DNA of 56,251 bases from Phycisphaerae bacterium (GCA_030448225.1 JAUJNJ010000034.1:1-56251), one strand, 5' to 3'; numbered from the stretch's first letter, positions 33,013 to 43,837 are shown. A program made the numbers and translations. The notes: generated by a model from the letters alone, not told the origin.

Positions 33013-34062
33013 CTAAACCGCCCCGCCGATCTTCAGCGTCTTGCCCTGCTTGGCGGCGTCCATGGCGGTCAGGATGACGTCGAGCGACCGGTACCCTTCC
33101 TCGCCGTCGATCTCGGGCGGCTTGCCGGTCTGGATGTTCTGGGTGAACGAGTCGATGATGCCGCTGGCGACCTGCTTGGCGTTCGTCGCCATCTCGCCGA
33201 CCTTGTGCAGCTCGCGGTCGCCGTTGCGGTACTCGACCTGCACGCCGTAGATCGGGTCGGTGCCGATCGAGAGCGACCCCTTCTCGCAGTACAGGACCGT
33301 GTAGTTCTCCTCGAGCCCGTAGTTGGTCCAGGAGAGGATCATGCTGCCGATGATGCCGCCGCTCGTGCGGAGCGTGAGGTAGGCGTTGTCGTCGAGGTCG
33401 ATCAGGTTCCCCTCGGGGTCGCGCTTGTCGAGCGTGGCGACGAAGCCGCCGACGTCGGTGAACTCCTGCCCGAGCAGCCAGCGCATCAGGTCGGCCTTGT
33501 GGACGCCGAGGTCGCCGGTGACGCCCATGAACGCCTGGCCCTTCTTGAAGAACCAGCTCTTGCCCGCGTCGACGCTCCACCCCTCGGGCCCGGGGTGCTT
33601 GAACGCGGTGCGAAAGGCCAGCACCTTGCCGAGCCGGCCGGTGCCCAGGATCACCTTCGCGCGCACGTGCGGCGGCATCAGGCGCTGGTTCTGGCCGATC
33701 ATGAGGTACTTGCCGCTCCGCTTGGCCGCGTCGATCATCGCCCGCGCGTCCTCGCGGGTGGTGGCCATCGGCTTCTCGCACAGCACGTGCTTGCCGGCCT
33801 GGAGCGCCTCGATGCTCTGCTGCGCGTGGAGGCTGTTCGGCCCGGCGACGACGACCGCGTCGACCTCCGGGTCGCGCAGCATCTCCTTGTAATCCGCGTA
33901 GGCCCTGGCGTCGGGCGAGTACTGTTTGCAGAGCGCGTCGGCGCGGCCCGGCACCGGGTCGGCCAGGGCCGCGAGCTTCGATTCGGGGTTCGCGCAGCAC
34001 TCGGGGATGTGTCGCCGCTGCGAGATCGCGCCGCAGCCGATGACGCCGTATCGTACAGGCAT
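33013..34062 (-). CDS. Gfo/Idh/MocA family oxidoreductase
   Basis: 349 residues from ATG 34062, with GGAGG about 7 nt upstream. YGVIGCGAISQRRHIPECCA is the NAD-binding start; VVVAGPNSLHAQQSIEALQA and HVLCEKPMATT carry the family hallmark EKP. GVTGDLGVHKADLMRWLLGQ contains the catalytic-domain His, and EFTDVGGFVATLDKRD follows. The substrate is not readable; related genes act on inositol, glucose derivatives or pseudaminic precursors. It is transcribed towards the other oxidoreductase, from which it is separated by the repeat element, so two transcripts are possible. Confidence 0.9.
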   Translation of the reverse strand: MPVRYGVIGCGAISQRRHIPECCANPESKLAALADPVPGRADALCKQYSPDARAYADYKEMLRDPEVDAVVVAGPNSLHAQQSIEALQAGKHVLCEKPMATTREDARAMIDAAKRSGKYLMIGQNQRLMPPHVRAKVILGTGRLGKVLAFRTAFKHPGPEGWSVDAGKSWFFKKGQAFMGVTGDLGVHKADLMRWLLGQEFTDVGGFVATLDKRDPEGNLIDLDDNAYLTLRTSGGIIGSMILSWTNYGLEENYTVLYCEKGSLSIGTDPIYGVQVEYRNGDRELHKVGEMATNAKQVASGIIDSFTQNIQTGKPPEIDGEEGYRSLDVILTAMDAAKQGKTLKIGGAV

Positions 34063-34295
34063 AGTTTCCTCCGCCGACCTCGCCTCGGTCCCTCTGTTAC
34101 TCGTCTCCCGCAAACCGCTTACCCGCGGCCCGCGGGGTCGGCACCGGCGGCCGGACGGGCGTGGGCGCATAGCTTCCGATTGCCCGAATAAATGTCAAGG
34201 AATCCCGGCCGCCGTCACACCGCGACGCGCGTGTGACGAGGACGTCCGTTTCGCGGCTCGAACGGCAAAACCGTCGACGCCGGGACGGTCGCCCC

Positions 34296-34799
34296 TTAGC
34301 CGCGGAGCGCGAGCGCGAACGCCGCGCACGCCGCGAGCGCCGCCGCGGTGCGGACGTGGTTCCACGTTGTCCAGCGGGCCGCGTAGCGAGACCATTGCGC
34401 CGCGATGTCGGCGTCGGTCGGCGCGACGCCCTCGAGCGCGTCGTTCAGCGGCACGTTGCGGAAGATCGTGACCGCGAACGTGCCGGCGACATAGAAAACT
34501 GCGCCGGCGACGAGGTAACCGCTGCCCGGCCTGTCCCATCGCACTGCCGCCGCGACGAGCGCGACCGCGCACCCGAGCGCCGTCCCGAAAAAGGGGCCGA
34601 GGAACATCGGGTTGATCACGGCCACGTTGATCGACTGCATCGCGGCGATGGCGTCACGCGAGGGCAGGCGCGCGAGGGCGCGCATGACGAACGTCGAGAA
34701 CGCGAAGAACACCCCGCCGATCGTGCCGGAGCCGAGGGCCGCGGCCAGGGTGAGCACGAACATCAACCGGTCCGGCCACGTCACGGGACCACCTCCCAC
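34296..34799 (-). CDS. DUF1772 (anthrone oxygenase-like) membrane protein
   Basis: 167 residues with four membrane segments (LMFVLTLAAALGSGTIGGVF, FFGTALGCAVALVAAAVRW, GYLVAGAVFYVAGTFAVTIF, AAALAACAAFALALRG). FRNVPLNDALEGV and WTTWNHVRTAAA are the DUF1772 signature (N-P-LN-L then W-NH-RT). Start is ATG 34799 or GTG 34784. The fungal relatives oxidise anthrones without cofactor; in bacteria the role is unproven. It follows the thioredoxin-like gene on the same strand after 33 bp. Confidence 0.82.
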   Translation of the reverse strand: MGGGPVTWPDRLMFVLTLAAALGSGTIGGVFFAFSTFVMRALARLPSRDAIAAMQSINVAVINPMFLGPFFGTALGCAVALVAAAVRWDRPGSGYLVAGAVFYVAGTFAVTIFRNVPLNDALEGVAPTDADIAAQWSRYAARWTTWNHVRTAAALAACAAFALALRG

Positions 34800-34832
34800 A
34801 CCCGTACGGCGCGCGCGACGAACGCGGCGGCG

Positions 34833-35426
34833 TCAGACGAGGTCGCACGCCTCGGGCGGCATCCACTTGCGGTCGCGGCCGCGCCACTTCACGTTGCACC
34901 CGATCGGGTTGGTGACCTCCGTCGACGGCCGCCGACCGGCGAGGAGCGCGTCGACGGCGTCGCGCAGTTCCCGCGTCGTCTCGGCGCCGGGCGTGCGCGG
35001 GTTATCGTCCATCCGACCGGTGTAGCGCAGCGTGAATCGGCCGGCGTCGTCCTTCGCGAACGCGTAATAGTGCGGCGTCCGCAGCGCGCCGTACGCGAGC
35101 GCCACCTCCTGCGTCTCGTCCCGGAGGTACGGGAACGGGAAGCCGCGCTCGGCCGCCCGCGTCACCATGTGCTCGAAGGAATCGGTCGGGTGGTTCTCCG
35201 CCTCGTTCGAGTTGATCGCCACCATCGACACGCCGCGGGGCGCGTAGTCGCGGGCGAAGGCGACCATCCGCTCCTCGCTGCCGATCACGTACGGGCAGTG
35301 GTTGCACGAGAAGACGACGACGAGGACGCGGGCGCCGCCGAAGTCGCCGAGCGAGTATGATCGCGCGTCGACGCCCGGCAGGCGGAAGTCCGGGGCGGGC
35401 TGGCCGAGGGATAGGGTGAACGCCAT
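34833..35426 (-). CDS. Thioredoxin-like (AhpC/TSA-type) family protein
   Basis: 197 residues from ATG 35426, GGAGA about 9 nt upstream. [20 protein letters not shown] and [20 protein letters not shown] give the redox motif CNHC-PY, typical of a thioredoxin-family subgroup. [20 protein letters not shown] has the cis-Pro (TPH). The C-terminus [15 protein letters not shown] with a third Cys is also conserved in the subgroup. No signal peptide, so a cytosolic thiol-peroxidase or disulfide-exchange role is likely. Confidence 0.88.
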   Translation of the reverse strand: MAFTLSLGQPAPDFRLPGVDARSYSLGDFGGARVLVVVFSCNHCPYVIGSEERMVAFARDYAPRGVSMVAINSNEAENHPTDSFEHMVTRAAERGFPFPYLRDETQEVALAYGALRTPHYYAFAKDDAGRFTLRYTGRMDDNPRTPGAETTRELRDAVDALLAGRRPSTEVTNPIGCNVKWRGRDRKWMPPEACDLV

Positions 35427-35733
35427 CGTGGTCTCCAAACGGTGCCAGACGCTCGCACGCCGCCCGGCCCGCCGGCACGGTTGACCGGCCTCGCGGCGCG
35501 AGTACCTTCCGCACCGGGTGAGACGGATTATCCCGCCGCGGGGCCGGATGCAATGGTCCGGAGCGTTTCAGCCGCAGCCGCGAGGGTGCGACGTGTTCCG
35601 CTCACCGCGGCAGCGGGCCCTTCGGGCCGGCGGCTAAAAGGATTGCTTCGCCGTCTGAAGATGCAGACAGGGCGATCGGACGTCAGAAGGAGATCGCGGC
35701 GAATTCGTCCCACGGGCGCCGCGCGGGTTCGTC
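35427..35733. other. 307-bp divergent gap with a GGGCCCTTCGGGCC repeat
   Basis: The gap lies between the divergent thioredoxin-like and glycerate kinase genes and so must hold both promoters. A palindromic repeat, GGCAGCGGGCCCTTCGGGCC and onward (35608-35641), ends GGCGGCTAAAAGG. Related copies are at about 6250-6290 (inverted) and 45149-45182. No clear promoter hexamers are visible. Confidence 0.5.
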
Positions 35734-36861
35734 ATGAAGATCGTCATCGCGCCCGACAAGTTCAAAGGCTCGCTCTCGGCGATCGAAGCCGCCGAGGCGA
35801 TCGAGCGCGGCGTGCGGGAAGTGTATCCCGACGCGGAGCTAGACCTCGCGCCGATCGCCGACGGCGGCGAGGGGACCGTCGCCGCGCTCGTGGCGGCGAC
35901 CGGCGGCACGCTGCACACGTGCCGCGTGACCGGGCCACTGCCGGAGATGAAGGTCGAAGCGACGTTCGGCGTCCTGGGCGACCGGCGGACGGCCGTCATC
36001 GAGATGGCGGCCGCAAGCGGCCTGGCGCTCCTGAAGCCGGCGGAACGAGGCCCGCTCGGCACAACGACGTTCGGCACCGGGGAACTCCTCGTCGCGGCGG
36101 CCCGGCTCGGGGTGGGCGATATCCTGCTGGGCATCGGCGGAAGCGCGACCGTCGACGCGGGCATCGGCTGCGCCCAGGCGGCGGGCCTGCCGGTGATCCT
36201 CGAGGGCGGCGAGCCGGTCGCCCCGACCGAACCGCTCTGCGGCCGCGACCTGCCGAGCGTCGTGCTAATAAAGCACGGCCGGGGCAGCCCCGTCGAGCGG
36301 GTGAAGCTGACGGTCGCCTGCGACGTCACCAACCCGCTCTACGGCCCCGACGGCGCCGCCCCCGTGTTCGGCCCGCAGAAGGGCGCGTCGCCCGCGGACG
36401 TGCGGTGGCTCGACGACGAACTGCGCTCGCTCGCGCTGCGCCTCGGCAACGACGCGCAGGCCCGCACGCCCGGCGCGGGCGCGGCCGGCGGCCTCGGGTT
36501 CGGGATGCTGGCGTTCTTCGGCGCGACGCTCCGCAGCGGCGTCGACATCGTGATGGAGGCCACGCGCCTCGCCGAACGCCTCCGCGGCGCCGACCTGTGC
36601 ATCACCGGCGAGGGCCGGCTCGACGCCTCCAGCCTCTCCGGCAAGGCGCCGGTCGGCGTGGCCCGGTTGTGCAAGTCGCTCGGCGTGCCGTGCGTGGCGC
36701 TCGTCGGCTCGATCGGCGACGGCGCCGAGGCGGCCGCTGGCGAGGGCATGACCGCGATCCACCCGCTGCACGACGGCAGCCTCACGCAGGAGGAATCCGT
36801 CCGCCGCGCGGCAGAGCTGTTGACGGCGTGCGCGGCGCGACACGTCAGGCGCGCGCGATGA
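35734..36861 (+). CDS. Glycerate kinase (type I, GlxK/GarK family)
   Basis: 375 residues. [20 protein letters not shown] is the diagnostic start, followed by [74 protein letters not shown]-type and [18 protein letters not shown], and the C-terminal [19 protein letters not shown]. It phosphorylates glycerate to 2- or 3-phosphoglycerate. It is 73 bp before glpK on the same strand, and together they feed C3 compounds into glycolysis. Confidence 0.93.
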   Translation: MKIVIAPDKFKGSLSAIEAAEAIERGVREVYPDAELDLAPIADGGEGTVAALVAATGGTLHTCRVTGPLPEMKVEATFGVLGDRRTAVIEMAAASGLALLKPAERGPLGTTTFGTGELLVAAARLGVGDILLGIGGSATVDAGIGCAQAAGLPVILEGGEPVAPTEPLCGRDLPSVVLIKHGRGSPVERVKLTVACDVTNPLYGPDGAAPVFGPQKGASPADVRWLDDELRSLALRLGNDAQARTPGAGAAGGLGFGMLAFFGATLRSGVDIVMEATRLAERLRGADLCITGEGRLDASSLSGKAPVGVARLCKSLGVPCVALVGSIGDGAEAAAGEGMTAIHPLHDGSLTQEESVRRAAELLTACAARHVRRAR

Positions 36862-36934
36862 CGTCCTCGCGCACCGCCGCGCTGATCAGGAGATCGCATC
36901 CGCGGAGATAAGTGGAAATAGGCGACGGAGAAGC

Positions 36935-38455
36935 ATGGCAGATTTCATCCTGGCCCTCGATCAGGGCACGACGAGCTCCCGCGCGATCCTCTTCGATCAC
37001 GCGGGCGAAATCCGGGGCGTGGCGCAGCGGGAGTTTCCACAACTGTTCCCCAAGCCCGGCTGGGTGGAGCACGACTCGGAGGCGATCTGGCAGTCCCAGC
37101 ACGCGGTGGCGGTCGAGGCGCTGTCGAACGCCGGCGTGACGGCGGCCGACGTCGCGGCGATCGGCATCACGAACCAGAGGGAGACGGCCGTGATCTGGGA
37201 CCGCCGGACGGGCGCGCCGGTCCACAACGCGATCGTCTGGCAGGACCGCCGCACCGCCGACTTCTGCGACGCGCTCAAGCGCGACGGGCACGAAGAGTTG
37301 GTCCGACGCAAGACCGGCCTCGTGATCGACGCCTACTTCTCGGCGAGCAAGATCCGCTGGCTGCTCGACCACGTTCCCGGCACCCGCGAGCGGGCCGAGC
37401 GGGGCGAACTCGCGTTCGGCACGATCGACAGCTGGCTCCTGTGGAAGCTCACCGGCGGCGCCGTGCACGTAACCGACGTCAGCAACGCGTCGCGCACGAT
37501 GCTCTACGACATCGCCGCCCACGCGTGGGATGATGAGTTGCTTCAACTGCTCCGCGTGCCGCGGGCGCTCCTGCCGGCGGTGCGGTCGTCCGGCGAGATC
37601 TACGCCCACACCGCCGCCGGCCTGTTCGACCGCCCGATCCCGATCGCCGGCATCGCCGGCGACCAGCAGGCCGCGCTGTTCGGGCAGACGTGCTTCGACC
37701 GCGGACTAGCGAAGAACACCTACGGCACCGGCTGCTTCATGCTCATGAACGTGGGGACGGCGCCGGCGGAGTCGAAGCACAAGCTGCTGTCGACGATCGG
37801 CTGGCGGCGCGACGGCGCGACGCACTACGCGATGGAGGGCAGCGTCTTCATCGGCGGCGCGGTCGTGCAGTGGCTCCGCGACGGGCTGGGGCTCGTGCGG
37901 TCCGCGGCGGAGGTCGAGCAACTCGCCGCGAGCGTGCCGGACAGCGGCGGCGTCTACGTCGTGCCCGCCTTCGCGGGGCTCGGGGCGCCGCACTGGGACC
38001 AGTACGCCCGCGGCACGATCACCGGCATCACGCGCGGCACGACCGGCGCCCACTTCGCCCGCGCCGCGCTCGAGGCGATCGCGTTCCAGGTCGCCGACGT
38101 CCTCGACGTGATGCGCGTCGACTCCGGCATCCGCCTCAGCGAGCTGCGCGTGGACGGCGGGGCCGCGGCCAACAACCTGCTCATGCAGTTCCAGGCCGAC
38201 CTGCTCCGCGTGCCCGTCGTCCGCCCCACGGTGACGGAGACGACGGCGCTCGGCGCCGCCTACCTCGCCGGCCTCGCCGTCGGCTACTGGAAGGGGCAGG
38301 CGGACGGGCGGGCGAACTGGTCGGTCGAGCGGACGGTCGAGCCCGCCCAGAGCGACGACGAGGCGGCCCACCGTCGCGGGCGGTGGGCGGAGGCGCTGCA
38401 GCGGTCGCTGGACTGGGAAGAGCACTCCCGCGTCGACGCGAGCGAACTGTCGTAG
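36935..38455 (+). CDS. glpK: Glycerol kinase
   Basis: 506 residues, the normal length. The N-terminal ATP-binding motif is [16 protein letters not shown], and [47 protein letters not shown] and [14 protein letters not shown] are the FGGY family blocks. [20 protein letters not shown] is the catalytic Asp region and [11 protein letters not shown] the second phosphate-binding motif; [20 protein letters not shown] is the C-terminal signature. It makes glycerol 3-phosphate. GGAG precedes the ATG. No glpF or glpD lies nearby, so glycerol enters by other means or from lipid turnover. Confidence 0.96.
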   Translation: MADFILALDQGTTSSRAILFDHAGEIRGVAQREFPQLFPKPGWVEHDSEAIWQSQHAVAVEALSNAGVTAADVAAIGITNQRETAVIWDRRTGAPVHNAIVWQDRRTADFCDALKRDGHEELVRRKTGLVIDAYFSASKIRWLLDHVPGTRERAERGELAFGTIDSWLLWKLTGGAVHVTDVSNASRTMLYDIAAHAWDDELLQLLRVPRALLPAVRSSGEIYAHTAAGLFDRPIPIAGIAGDQQAALFGQTCFDRGLAKNTYGTGCFMLMNVGTAPAESKHKLLSTIGWRRDGATHYAMEGSVFIGGAVVQWLRDGLGLVRSAAEVEQLAASVPDSGGVYVVPAFAGLGAPHWDQYARGTITGITRGTTGAHFARAALEAIAFQVADVLDVMRVDSGIRLSELRVDGGAAANNLLMQFQADLLRVPVVRPTVTETTALGAAYLAGLAVGYWKGQADGRANWSVERTVEPAQSDDEAAHRRGRWAEALQRSLDWEEHSRVDASELS

Positions 38456-38910
38456 CGAGGGCATTGCATGAGGACCATCGGGCGACAGTTCCGCGTCGGG
38501 TCCTGGACCGACAGGTCGAAGCTCCCGATCCACCCGGGAGGACCGTGGGCTTCGGCCCGCGGCTATCAAGTGCACGCGATCCGGGCGGCGAGCACCCCGT
38601 GCGGGGTCGGCATCGGACGCCCTGTTGTCCGGGCCGCGCCGGCCGCTACAATCGCTGCGTGACCGATGTTTTGCACTCGATCGTCCTTCCCATCGCCGGG
38701 TCCGCCGTCGCGACGCCGCCGTGACCGGCGCGCGGTCACCCGACGTGGTACTAGAGCACCGCGCGTGATCGTGTAGCGACGTCGTTCGGAAAGAACCGCG
38801 GGAGCAAACTCCCACGGCGTTCGAAGACGCTTCACGGATCGGCGCGGAGCTCTAGCTGACCGATCGCAGCCCAGACGTGCCGCCGCGCGTCGCCAGCCCG
38901 GCCCCAAGAC
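38456..38910. other. 455-bp gap with two dispersed repeats
   Basis: No gene is visible. GACCGTGGGCTTCGGCCCGC onward (38541-38573) is nearly identical to 43952-43983. CCGCGGGAGC...CTCCCACGG (38796-38817) is a hairpin related to 30001-30021. It carries the 3' end of glpK and the promoter of prfC, neither of which I can mark. Confidence 0.5.
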
Positions 38911-40547
38911 ATGACCGTACACGAAGAGATCGCCCGCCGCCGCACGTTCGCCATCATCTCGCACCCGGACGCGGGCAAGACGACGCTCACCGAGAAGTTC
39001 CTGCTATACGGCGGCGCCCAGCAGCTCGCCGGGTCCGTCACGGCGCGGAAGAACCAGCGGGCGACGACCTCCGACTGGATGGAGCTCGAGCGCAAGCGCG
39101 GCATCTCGGTGAGCTCGACCGTGCTGCAGTTCGATTACGGCCCGTACCGCATCAACCTGCTCGACACGCCGGGCCACAAGGATTTTTCGGAGGACACCTA
39201 CCGGGTGCTGACGGCAGTCGACGCGGTGGTGATGGTGATCGACGCGGGCAAGGGCATCGAGGCGCAGACGCGCAAGCTGTTCGAGATCTGCCGCCGCCGG
39301 GGCGTGCCGATCTTCACGTTCATGAACAAGCTCGACCGCCCGGCGCGCGACCCGCTGGCGCTGCTCGACGAGCTCGAGGCGGTGCTGGGGATCGGCGCGT
39401 TCGCGGTGAACTGGCCGCTCGGAACCGGGCCCGACTTCGCCGGCGTGTTCGACCGCCGCGAGCGGCAGGTCCACTTCTTCGGCCGCTCCGCCGGCGGCGC
39501 GCACCGCGCGCCGGTGACGATCCACGACCTGTCCGACCCGGCCGTCCGCGACAAGCTCAGCGACACCACCTACGCGCGCGTGAGCGACGAGCTGTCGATG
39601 CTCGACGTCGCCGGCACCACGTTCGACGCCGAGGCGGTCCTTGCCGGGCGGCTGACGCCCGTCTTCTTCGGCAGCGCGGTGAACAACTTCGGCGTGCAAC
39701 TCCTCCTCGACGGCTTCCTCGCCCACTCCACGCCGCCCCGGCCCCGCGTCGTCGGCGGCGCGCCGCTGGCGCCGGAGCACCCGCAGTTCTCCGGGTTCGT
39801 CTTCAAGATCCAGGCGAACATGGACCCGAAGCACCGCGACCGCATCGCGTTCATCCGCGTCTGCACCGGAAAGTTCGAGCGCGAGATGGTCGTGACCCAC
39901 GCGCGCACCGGCAGGAAGGTGCGCCTCTCGAGCTCGCACAAGCTGTTCGGCCAGGACCGCGAGACGGTCGACGAGGCGTACCCCGGCGACGTGATCGGCC
40001 TCGTCGGCCACTCCGAGTTCGCGATCGGCGACACGCTCACCGAGGACGGCGGGATCGTGTTCGACGAGATCCCGCGCTTCGCCCCCGAGTGCTTCGCCTA
40101 CCTCCACCCGACCGCCACGTCGCAGTTCAAGCGCTTCCGCGAGGGCCTCGACCAGCTCCTGCAGGAGGGCGTGGTGCAGGCGCTGCTCGTGAAGGGCTCG
40201 GCGAGGCGCGAGCCCCTGCTGGCGGCGGTCGGGCCGCTGCAGTTCGAGGTCGTCCAGTACCGGCTGAAGTCCGAGTACGGCGCCGACTGCCGCCTCGAAG
40301 GCGCGCCGTGGGACCTGCTGCGTTGGGTCTCGCCCGACGTGAGCGAGGACGCCCTCGCCGCGCTCGTCCTGCCCACCGGGAGCAAGATCGCCACCGACGG
40401 CCTCGGGCAGAACGTGATCCTCTTCGCGAGCGAGTGGGCGGTGGAATACAGCAGGCGGCAGTCCCCGGCGGGGGCGATCGCCGACGCGCGTTCGCGCCGG
40501 ACGCCCGGCCATCGCAAGCAACGGTCGCCCCGGCGGCCACGTCCTGA
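38911..40547 (+). CDS. prfC: Peptide chain release factor 3 (one frameshift near the 3' end)
   Basis: About 545 residues. The GTPase motifs are ISHPDAGKTTLTEK (16-29), the switch KRGISVSSTVLQFDYG, LLDTPGHKDFSEDTYR, and FMNKLDRPARDPLALLDELE. TPVFFGSAVNNFGVQLLLDG and the C-terminal GPLQFEVVQYRLKSEYGADC are RF3-specific. RF3 recycles RF1/RF2 from the ribosome. Near 40489 one base is lost: the family-like tail continues in another frame to TGA 40545-40547 (FAPDARPSQATVAP). In the uncorrected frame the ORF runs on into the next gene, giving a false 1077-residue fusion. There is no obvious ribosome site before ATG 38911. Confidence 0.93.
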
Positions 40548-40653
40548 CGCACGTCAACATTGTTCGTTGCCGCTCCTTTCTTGGGGCGGCCAGGGCGGCG
40601 GACGTTGCCCGAAGCCGTCACCGCGCGCGCGTGCCGTGTCATCGGGTCACCTT

Positions 40654-41848
40654 ATGAGTTTCATCCTTCCCGACCCGCAGGAGCCGATCCGATTGAAACT
40701 CGCGCGCGATCGCACGCGCACGCTCAAGCAGGGGTACCCGTGGATCTACCGCGACTGGCTGAAGGACCTGCCGCCGGCCCCGGTCGGCAGCCGGGCGCTC
40801 GTGCGCGACAAGGACGGCACGCTCCTGGCGTTCGGCATGTACGACCCGACCGGGCCGCTGGCCGTGCGCGTGTGCGCTCGAGCGCGAGAAGCTCGACAAC
40901 GATTTGATCGCGTCGAAGTTCGACGCGGCCCTGTCGCTGCGCGCACGCTCTTCGACGGGCGGACGACCGGCTTTCGCCTGCTGAACGGCGAGGGCGACGG
41001 CGTCCCCGGCCTGACGTGTGACCTGTACGGCGACCACGCGGTGGTGAAGCTCGACGGAGACGCCCCGGCGGGGCCTGGAATGTCGAGGCGGTCGCCGACT
41101 GGCTCGGCGAGCGGCTGTCGGTCGGAACCGTCTTCCTCAAGTACCGCTCGGACGCCAAGGGCCGCGGCGCGCGGTGCAGTGTGGCAAGATTCCGGTTGGG
41201 CCGGTGCGCTTCGCGGAGAACGGGCGGCACTTTCAGGCGAACCTCGTCGAGGGGCGAAGACCGGGTTCTTCTTCGACCAGCGCGACAACCGCGCCCGCAT
41301 CGGCGAGTTCGCCAAGGGCCGCTCGGTCCTGAACCTGTTCGCCTACACCGGCGGCTTCTCCGTGTACGCCAGGCGAGCGCGCGTCGGAGGTGACGAGCGT
41401 GGACCTCGCCAAGCCGGCGATGGAGGAGGCCCGGCGGAACTGGACCCTGAACGACCTGCCCGACGCGCTCCACCACGCCATGCCATCGCGGCCGACGCGT
41501 TCCAGTTCCTCGACGACGCACGGGCGGCGAAGCGGACGTGGGACCTCGTCGTCGTCGACCCGCCGTCGTTCGCGCCCGGCGCCACGTCGAGGAAGGCCCT
41601 CGCCAGCTACCAGGGCGCTGTTCACGTCCGCCCTGCAGGTGCTGGCGCCGGGCGGCGTCATCGCCCTCTCGTCCTGCTCGAGCCACGTCTCGCCGCAGAT
41701 GTTCTTCGAAGTGACCGAGACGGCGGTTTCCAAAGCGCGGCGGCGGGCGACCGTGCTAGGCGTGTACGGCCAGCCCGCGGACCACCCGTTCCCGCTCGTG
41801 TGTGCCGCGAGCTGCAGTACCTCAAGTTCCTGCTGATGCAGGTGCTGA
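40654..41848 (+). CDS. Class I SAM-dependent rRNA methyltransferase, RlmI-like (frameshifted)
   Basis: About 395 residues expected. From ATG 40654 the PUA-like part reads LKLARDRTRTLKQGYPWIYR, then ALVRDKDGTLLAFGMYDP. The core is split over frames: GFRLLNGEGDGVPGLTCDLY, KTGFFFDQRDNRARIGEFAK, SVLNLFAYTGGFSVYA (SAM site), TSVDLAKPAMEEARRNWTLN, WDLVVVDPPSFAPGATSRK and VIALSSCSSHVSPQMFFEVT. The NPPF-like block is DPPSF. RlmI methylates C5 of a 23S rRNA cytosine. Changes lie near 40880, 41075, 41160, 41250, 41370, 41480, 41620 and 41800. The end is taken as TGA 41846-41848 after ELQYLKFLLMQ; the literal frame runs on to 42144. Confidence 0.78.
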
Positions 41849-42181
41849 AGCCGCCGCGGTTCGGGCGGCACGCCCCGCGTTCACGCAAGCTGCTGCAGCC
41901 CGATCGCCGCCGCGGTCGGGCTGCAGGAACGAGCGATCGCCTAGAATGTGCCTTTCCTCCCGCCTCCAATGCAGACCCGCGGATGCGTTTGTCGGCGGAG
42001 GGCGGAAGCGTTGACCGACAATGGCTACGGCGCGCTTGTCGTGCGGGGGCGAACGCGGATCGCAATAACATACGGCGTCCCGACATGACGACGGCGGCGG
42101 CTGAGGTGCCGCCGCCGTCGCGTCCGAAAATCTGCCTGCCCTAGCTCGAGTTCTTCCCGCGGGCGGCGTGGGGAATGACCG
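41849..42181. other. 333-bp gap with a strong terminal hairpin
   Basis: The gap lies between convergent genes. GACGGCGGCGGC (42090-42101) and GCCGCCGCCGTC (42108-42119) form a 12-bp perfect stem with loop TGAGGT, likely a bidirectional terminator without U-tail. A second pair, CTGCAGCCCGA and TCGGGCTGCAG, lies near 41894-41931. No gene is supported. Confidence 0.55.
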
Positions 42182-42667
42182 CTACTCCACCCGGCGGTAG
42201 TGGGCGGTCATGAACTGGCGCGCCACTGGCCGTCGTCGCCGAGCGTGCGCGACGTCAGGATGCGGTGGTCGTCGCTGCGCAGTTCGATGATGTCCTGGTA
42301 CTTCGCCATCGTGTCGCCGCCGGTGGCGAAGTTGGGCCCCTCGGCGTTGAGCGTCAGCACGTTGCGGGCCTCGTCGAGCGAGCCGTCGTAGAGCCAGAGG
42401 TGCGTCATCATCGAGCCGACCCACGTCCCGGCGAACCGCTTCGTCCGGGGGCGTAGCCGAGCGTCATCATCATGTCCGCGGTGCCGCCGCCGGGCATCGC
42501 GCCGCGGCCCTCGCACACCACCCACAGGCCGCCGAGCGACCGCACGGTCTCGGTGCCCTTGTACGTCGCCGCCGGCTGGTCGGGCCCCGTCGCCATTGCG
42601 ACTCGAACGTCCACTGGCCGACGAGCCGTTCGAGCCACTGATGTTCCTTCGTCGGTTCTGCCTGCAT
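42182..42667 (-). CDS. DUF1579 family protein (frameshifted)
   Basis: About 160 residues from ATG 42667. MQAEPTKEHQWLERLVGQWT is the classic start (HxWL-L-GxWT). After a frame change comes ATGPDQPAATYKGTETVRSL with GGLWVVCEGRGAMPGG, then RFAGTWVGSMMTHLWLYDGS with ARNVLTLNAEGPNF and YQDIIELRSDDHRILTSRTL, ending FMTAHYRRVE. Frame changes lie near 42595, 42450 and 42225. Proteins of this family are predicted lipocalin-like beta barrels of unknown ligand. It is the last gene of the TetR/DoxX/VOC group. Confidence 0.75.
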
Positions 42668-42880
42668 TCGATGCTCCTTTGCGAAAGGTCTCGTAGATCG
42701 TTGAAATCGCGGCGTTACCTTTACCGCGCCCGCCGCGGACTTCGCTTTTGCGGTTCACGTCGCCGCATCGCGCTTCACCGACGGTCCCCGCCGCGCGAGT
42801 ATCGGCCGACGCGACCGCAGCGGCGGGCGATGGCACCCATTGTCGCCGGCAGTCGAGAACGAAGTCGGCGGGCGCTTGAT

Positions 42881-43288
42881 TCAGTCCTTCTTGACCGCGG
42901 CTCGGGTCCATCCACATCCATTCCCAGACGTGCCCGTCGAGGTCCTGGAACGAGCGGCCGTACATGAAGCCGTAGTCCATCGGCTCCTTGAAGGTCCGCG
43001 CCCCGCGGCCACCGCCTTGGTGACGATGTCGTCGACCGCGCGCGGCTCTCGCACGACAGCGCGAGCAGCACCTGCGTGGTCTTCGTCGCGTCGGCGATCG
43101 GGTTCGGCGTGAACTCCGCGAACTTCGCGTGCGTCAGGAGCATCGCGTGGATCGCGTCGCTCACGACCATGCACGCCGCGGTGTCGTCGGTGAACTGCGG
43201 GTTGAACGAGAACCTGGAGCTGGCCGAAGAACGCCTTCGACTTGTTCAGGTCCCGGACCGGCAGGTTGACGAAGATCATGCGTTGCAT
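42881..43288 (-). CDS. VOC (glyoxalase/bleomycin-resistance-like) family protein (frameshifted)
   Basis: About 133 residues. MQRMIFVNLPVRDLNKSKAF gives the first beta-alpha-beta unit; NPQFTDDTAACMVVSDAIHA and MLLTHAKFAEFTP continue in another frame; SREAVDDIVTKAVAA-like sequence and DYGFMYGRSFQDLDGHVWEW complete the second unit, ending VKKD at 42881. Frame changes lie near 43215, 43050, 43010 and 42905. VOC proteins bind a metal with His/Glu pairs and act as dioxygenases, lyases or resistance proteins. It is in the cluster after the PhnB-like gene. Confidence 0.75.
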   Translation of the reverse strand: MQRMIFVNLPVRDLNKSKAFFGQLQVLVQPAVHRRHRGVHGRERRDPRDAPDAREVRGVHAEPDRRRDEDHAGAARAVVREPRAVDDIVTKAVAAGRGPSRSRWTTASCTAARSRTSTGTSGNGCGWTRAAVKKD

Positions 43289-43423
43289 CGAGCGTGCTCC
43301 TTGGTTGGTAGCGATGGATCAGCCGGCCGCGCGCGGCGTGGTGACGCCGTGGCGTCGGTCGTCAGGCGGCGGATCGTCGGACGGGTATCTCCTGGGGACG
43401 ACGCGTGCGCGTTGGGGGCGCGG

Positions 43424-43837
43424 TCACGGCGCGACACTGACCATCCACCCCACGCCGAAGCGGTCGGCGACCATGCCGAAGCGCGGCGAGAAGAACGTCT
43501 TGCCCATCGGCATGCGCACCTGCCCGCCGTCGGCGAGCGCGGCGAACATCGCGTCGGCCCGCGCCTCGTCGGGCGCGGTCACCGAGAGCGAGAAGCCGTC
43601 GAAGCGCCCGGCGGGGTCGCAGTGGCCGTCGGACGCCATCACGTCGGTCGCGCCGATCCGCATGCTCATGTGCATCACCTTCTTCTCGCTGTCGGGCGGC
43701 AGCACGCCCGGCGGCGGCGGCTCGGGGCTGTCGCCGAACCGCATCAGCATCGTCACCTCGGCGCCGAGCGCGCGGCGGTAGAATTCGGCGGCCTCCTCGC
43801 AGCGGCCGTTGAAGAACAGGTAAGGCTGGACCTGCAT
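43424..43837 (-). CDS. VOC/PhnB-like glyoxalase family protein
   Basis: 137 intact residues. MQVQPYLFFNGRCEEAAEFY followed by RRALGAEVTMLMRFGDSPE is the PhnB-like opening (YLxFxGxCxEAxxFY). VMHMSMRIGATDVMASDGH, GFSLSVTAPDEARADAMFAA and the C-terminal FFSPRFGMVADRFGVGWMVS are diagnostic. The subgroup lacks the full metal set of true glyoxalases and its role is unknown; genes of this type usually occur in clusters controlled by TetR or ECF regulators, as here. Confidence 0.9.
   Translation of the reverse strand: MQVQPYLFFNGRCEEAAEFYRRALGAEVTMLMRFGDSPEPPPPGVLPPDSEKKVMHMSMRIGATDVMASDGHCDPAGRFDGFSLSVTAPDEARADAMFAALADGGQVRMPMGKTFFSPRFGMVADRFGVGWMVSVAP

Noticed and set aside
38911..42144. Release factor 3 fused to a methyltransferase
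   Set aside because: The fusion results from a one-base shift near 40489; both proteins have their normal ends otherwise.
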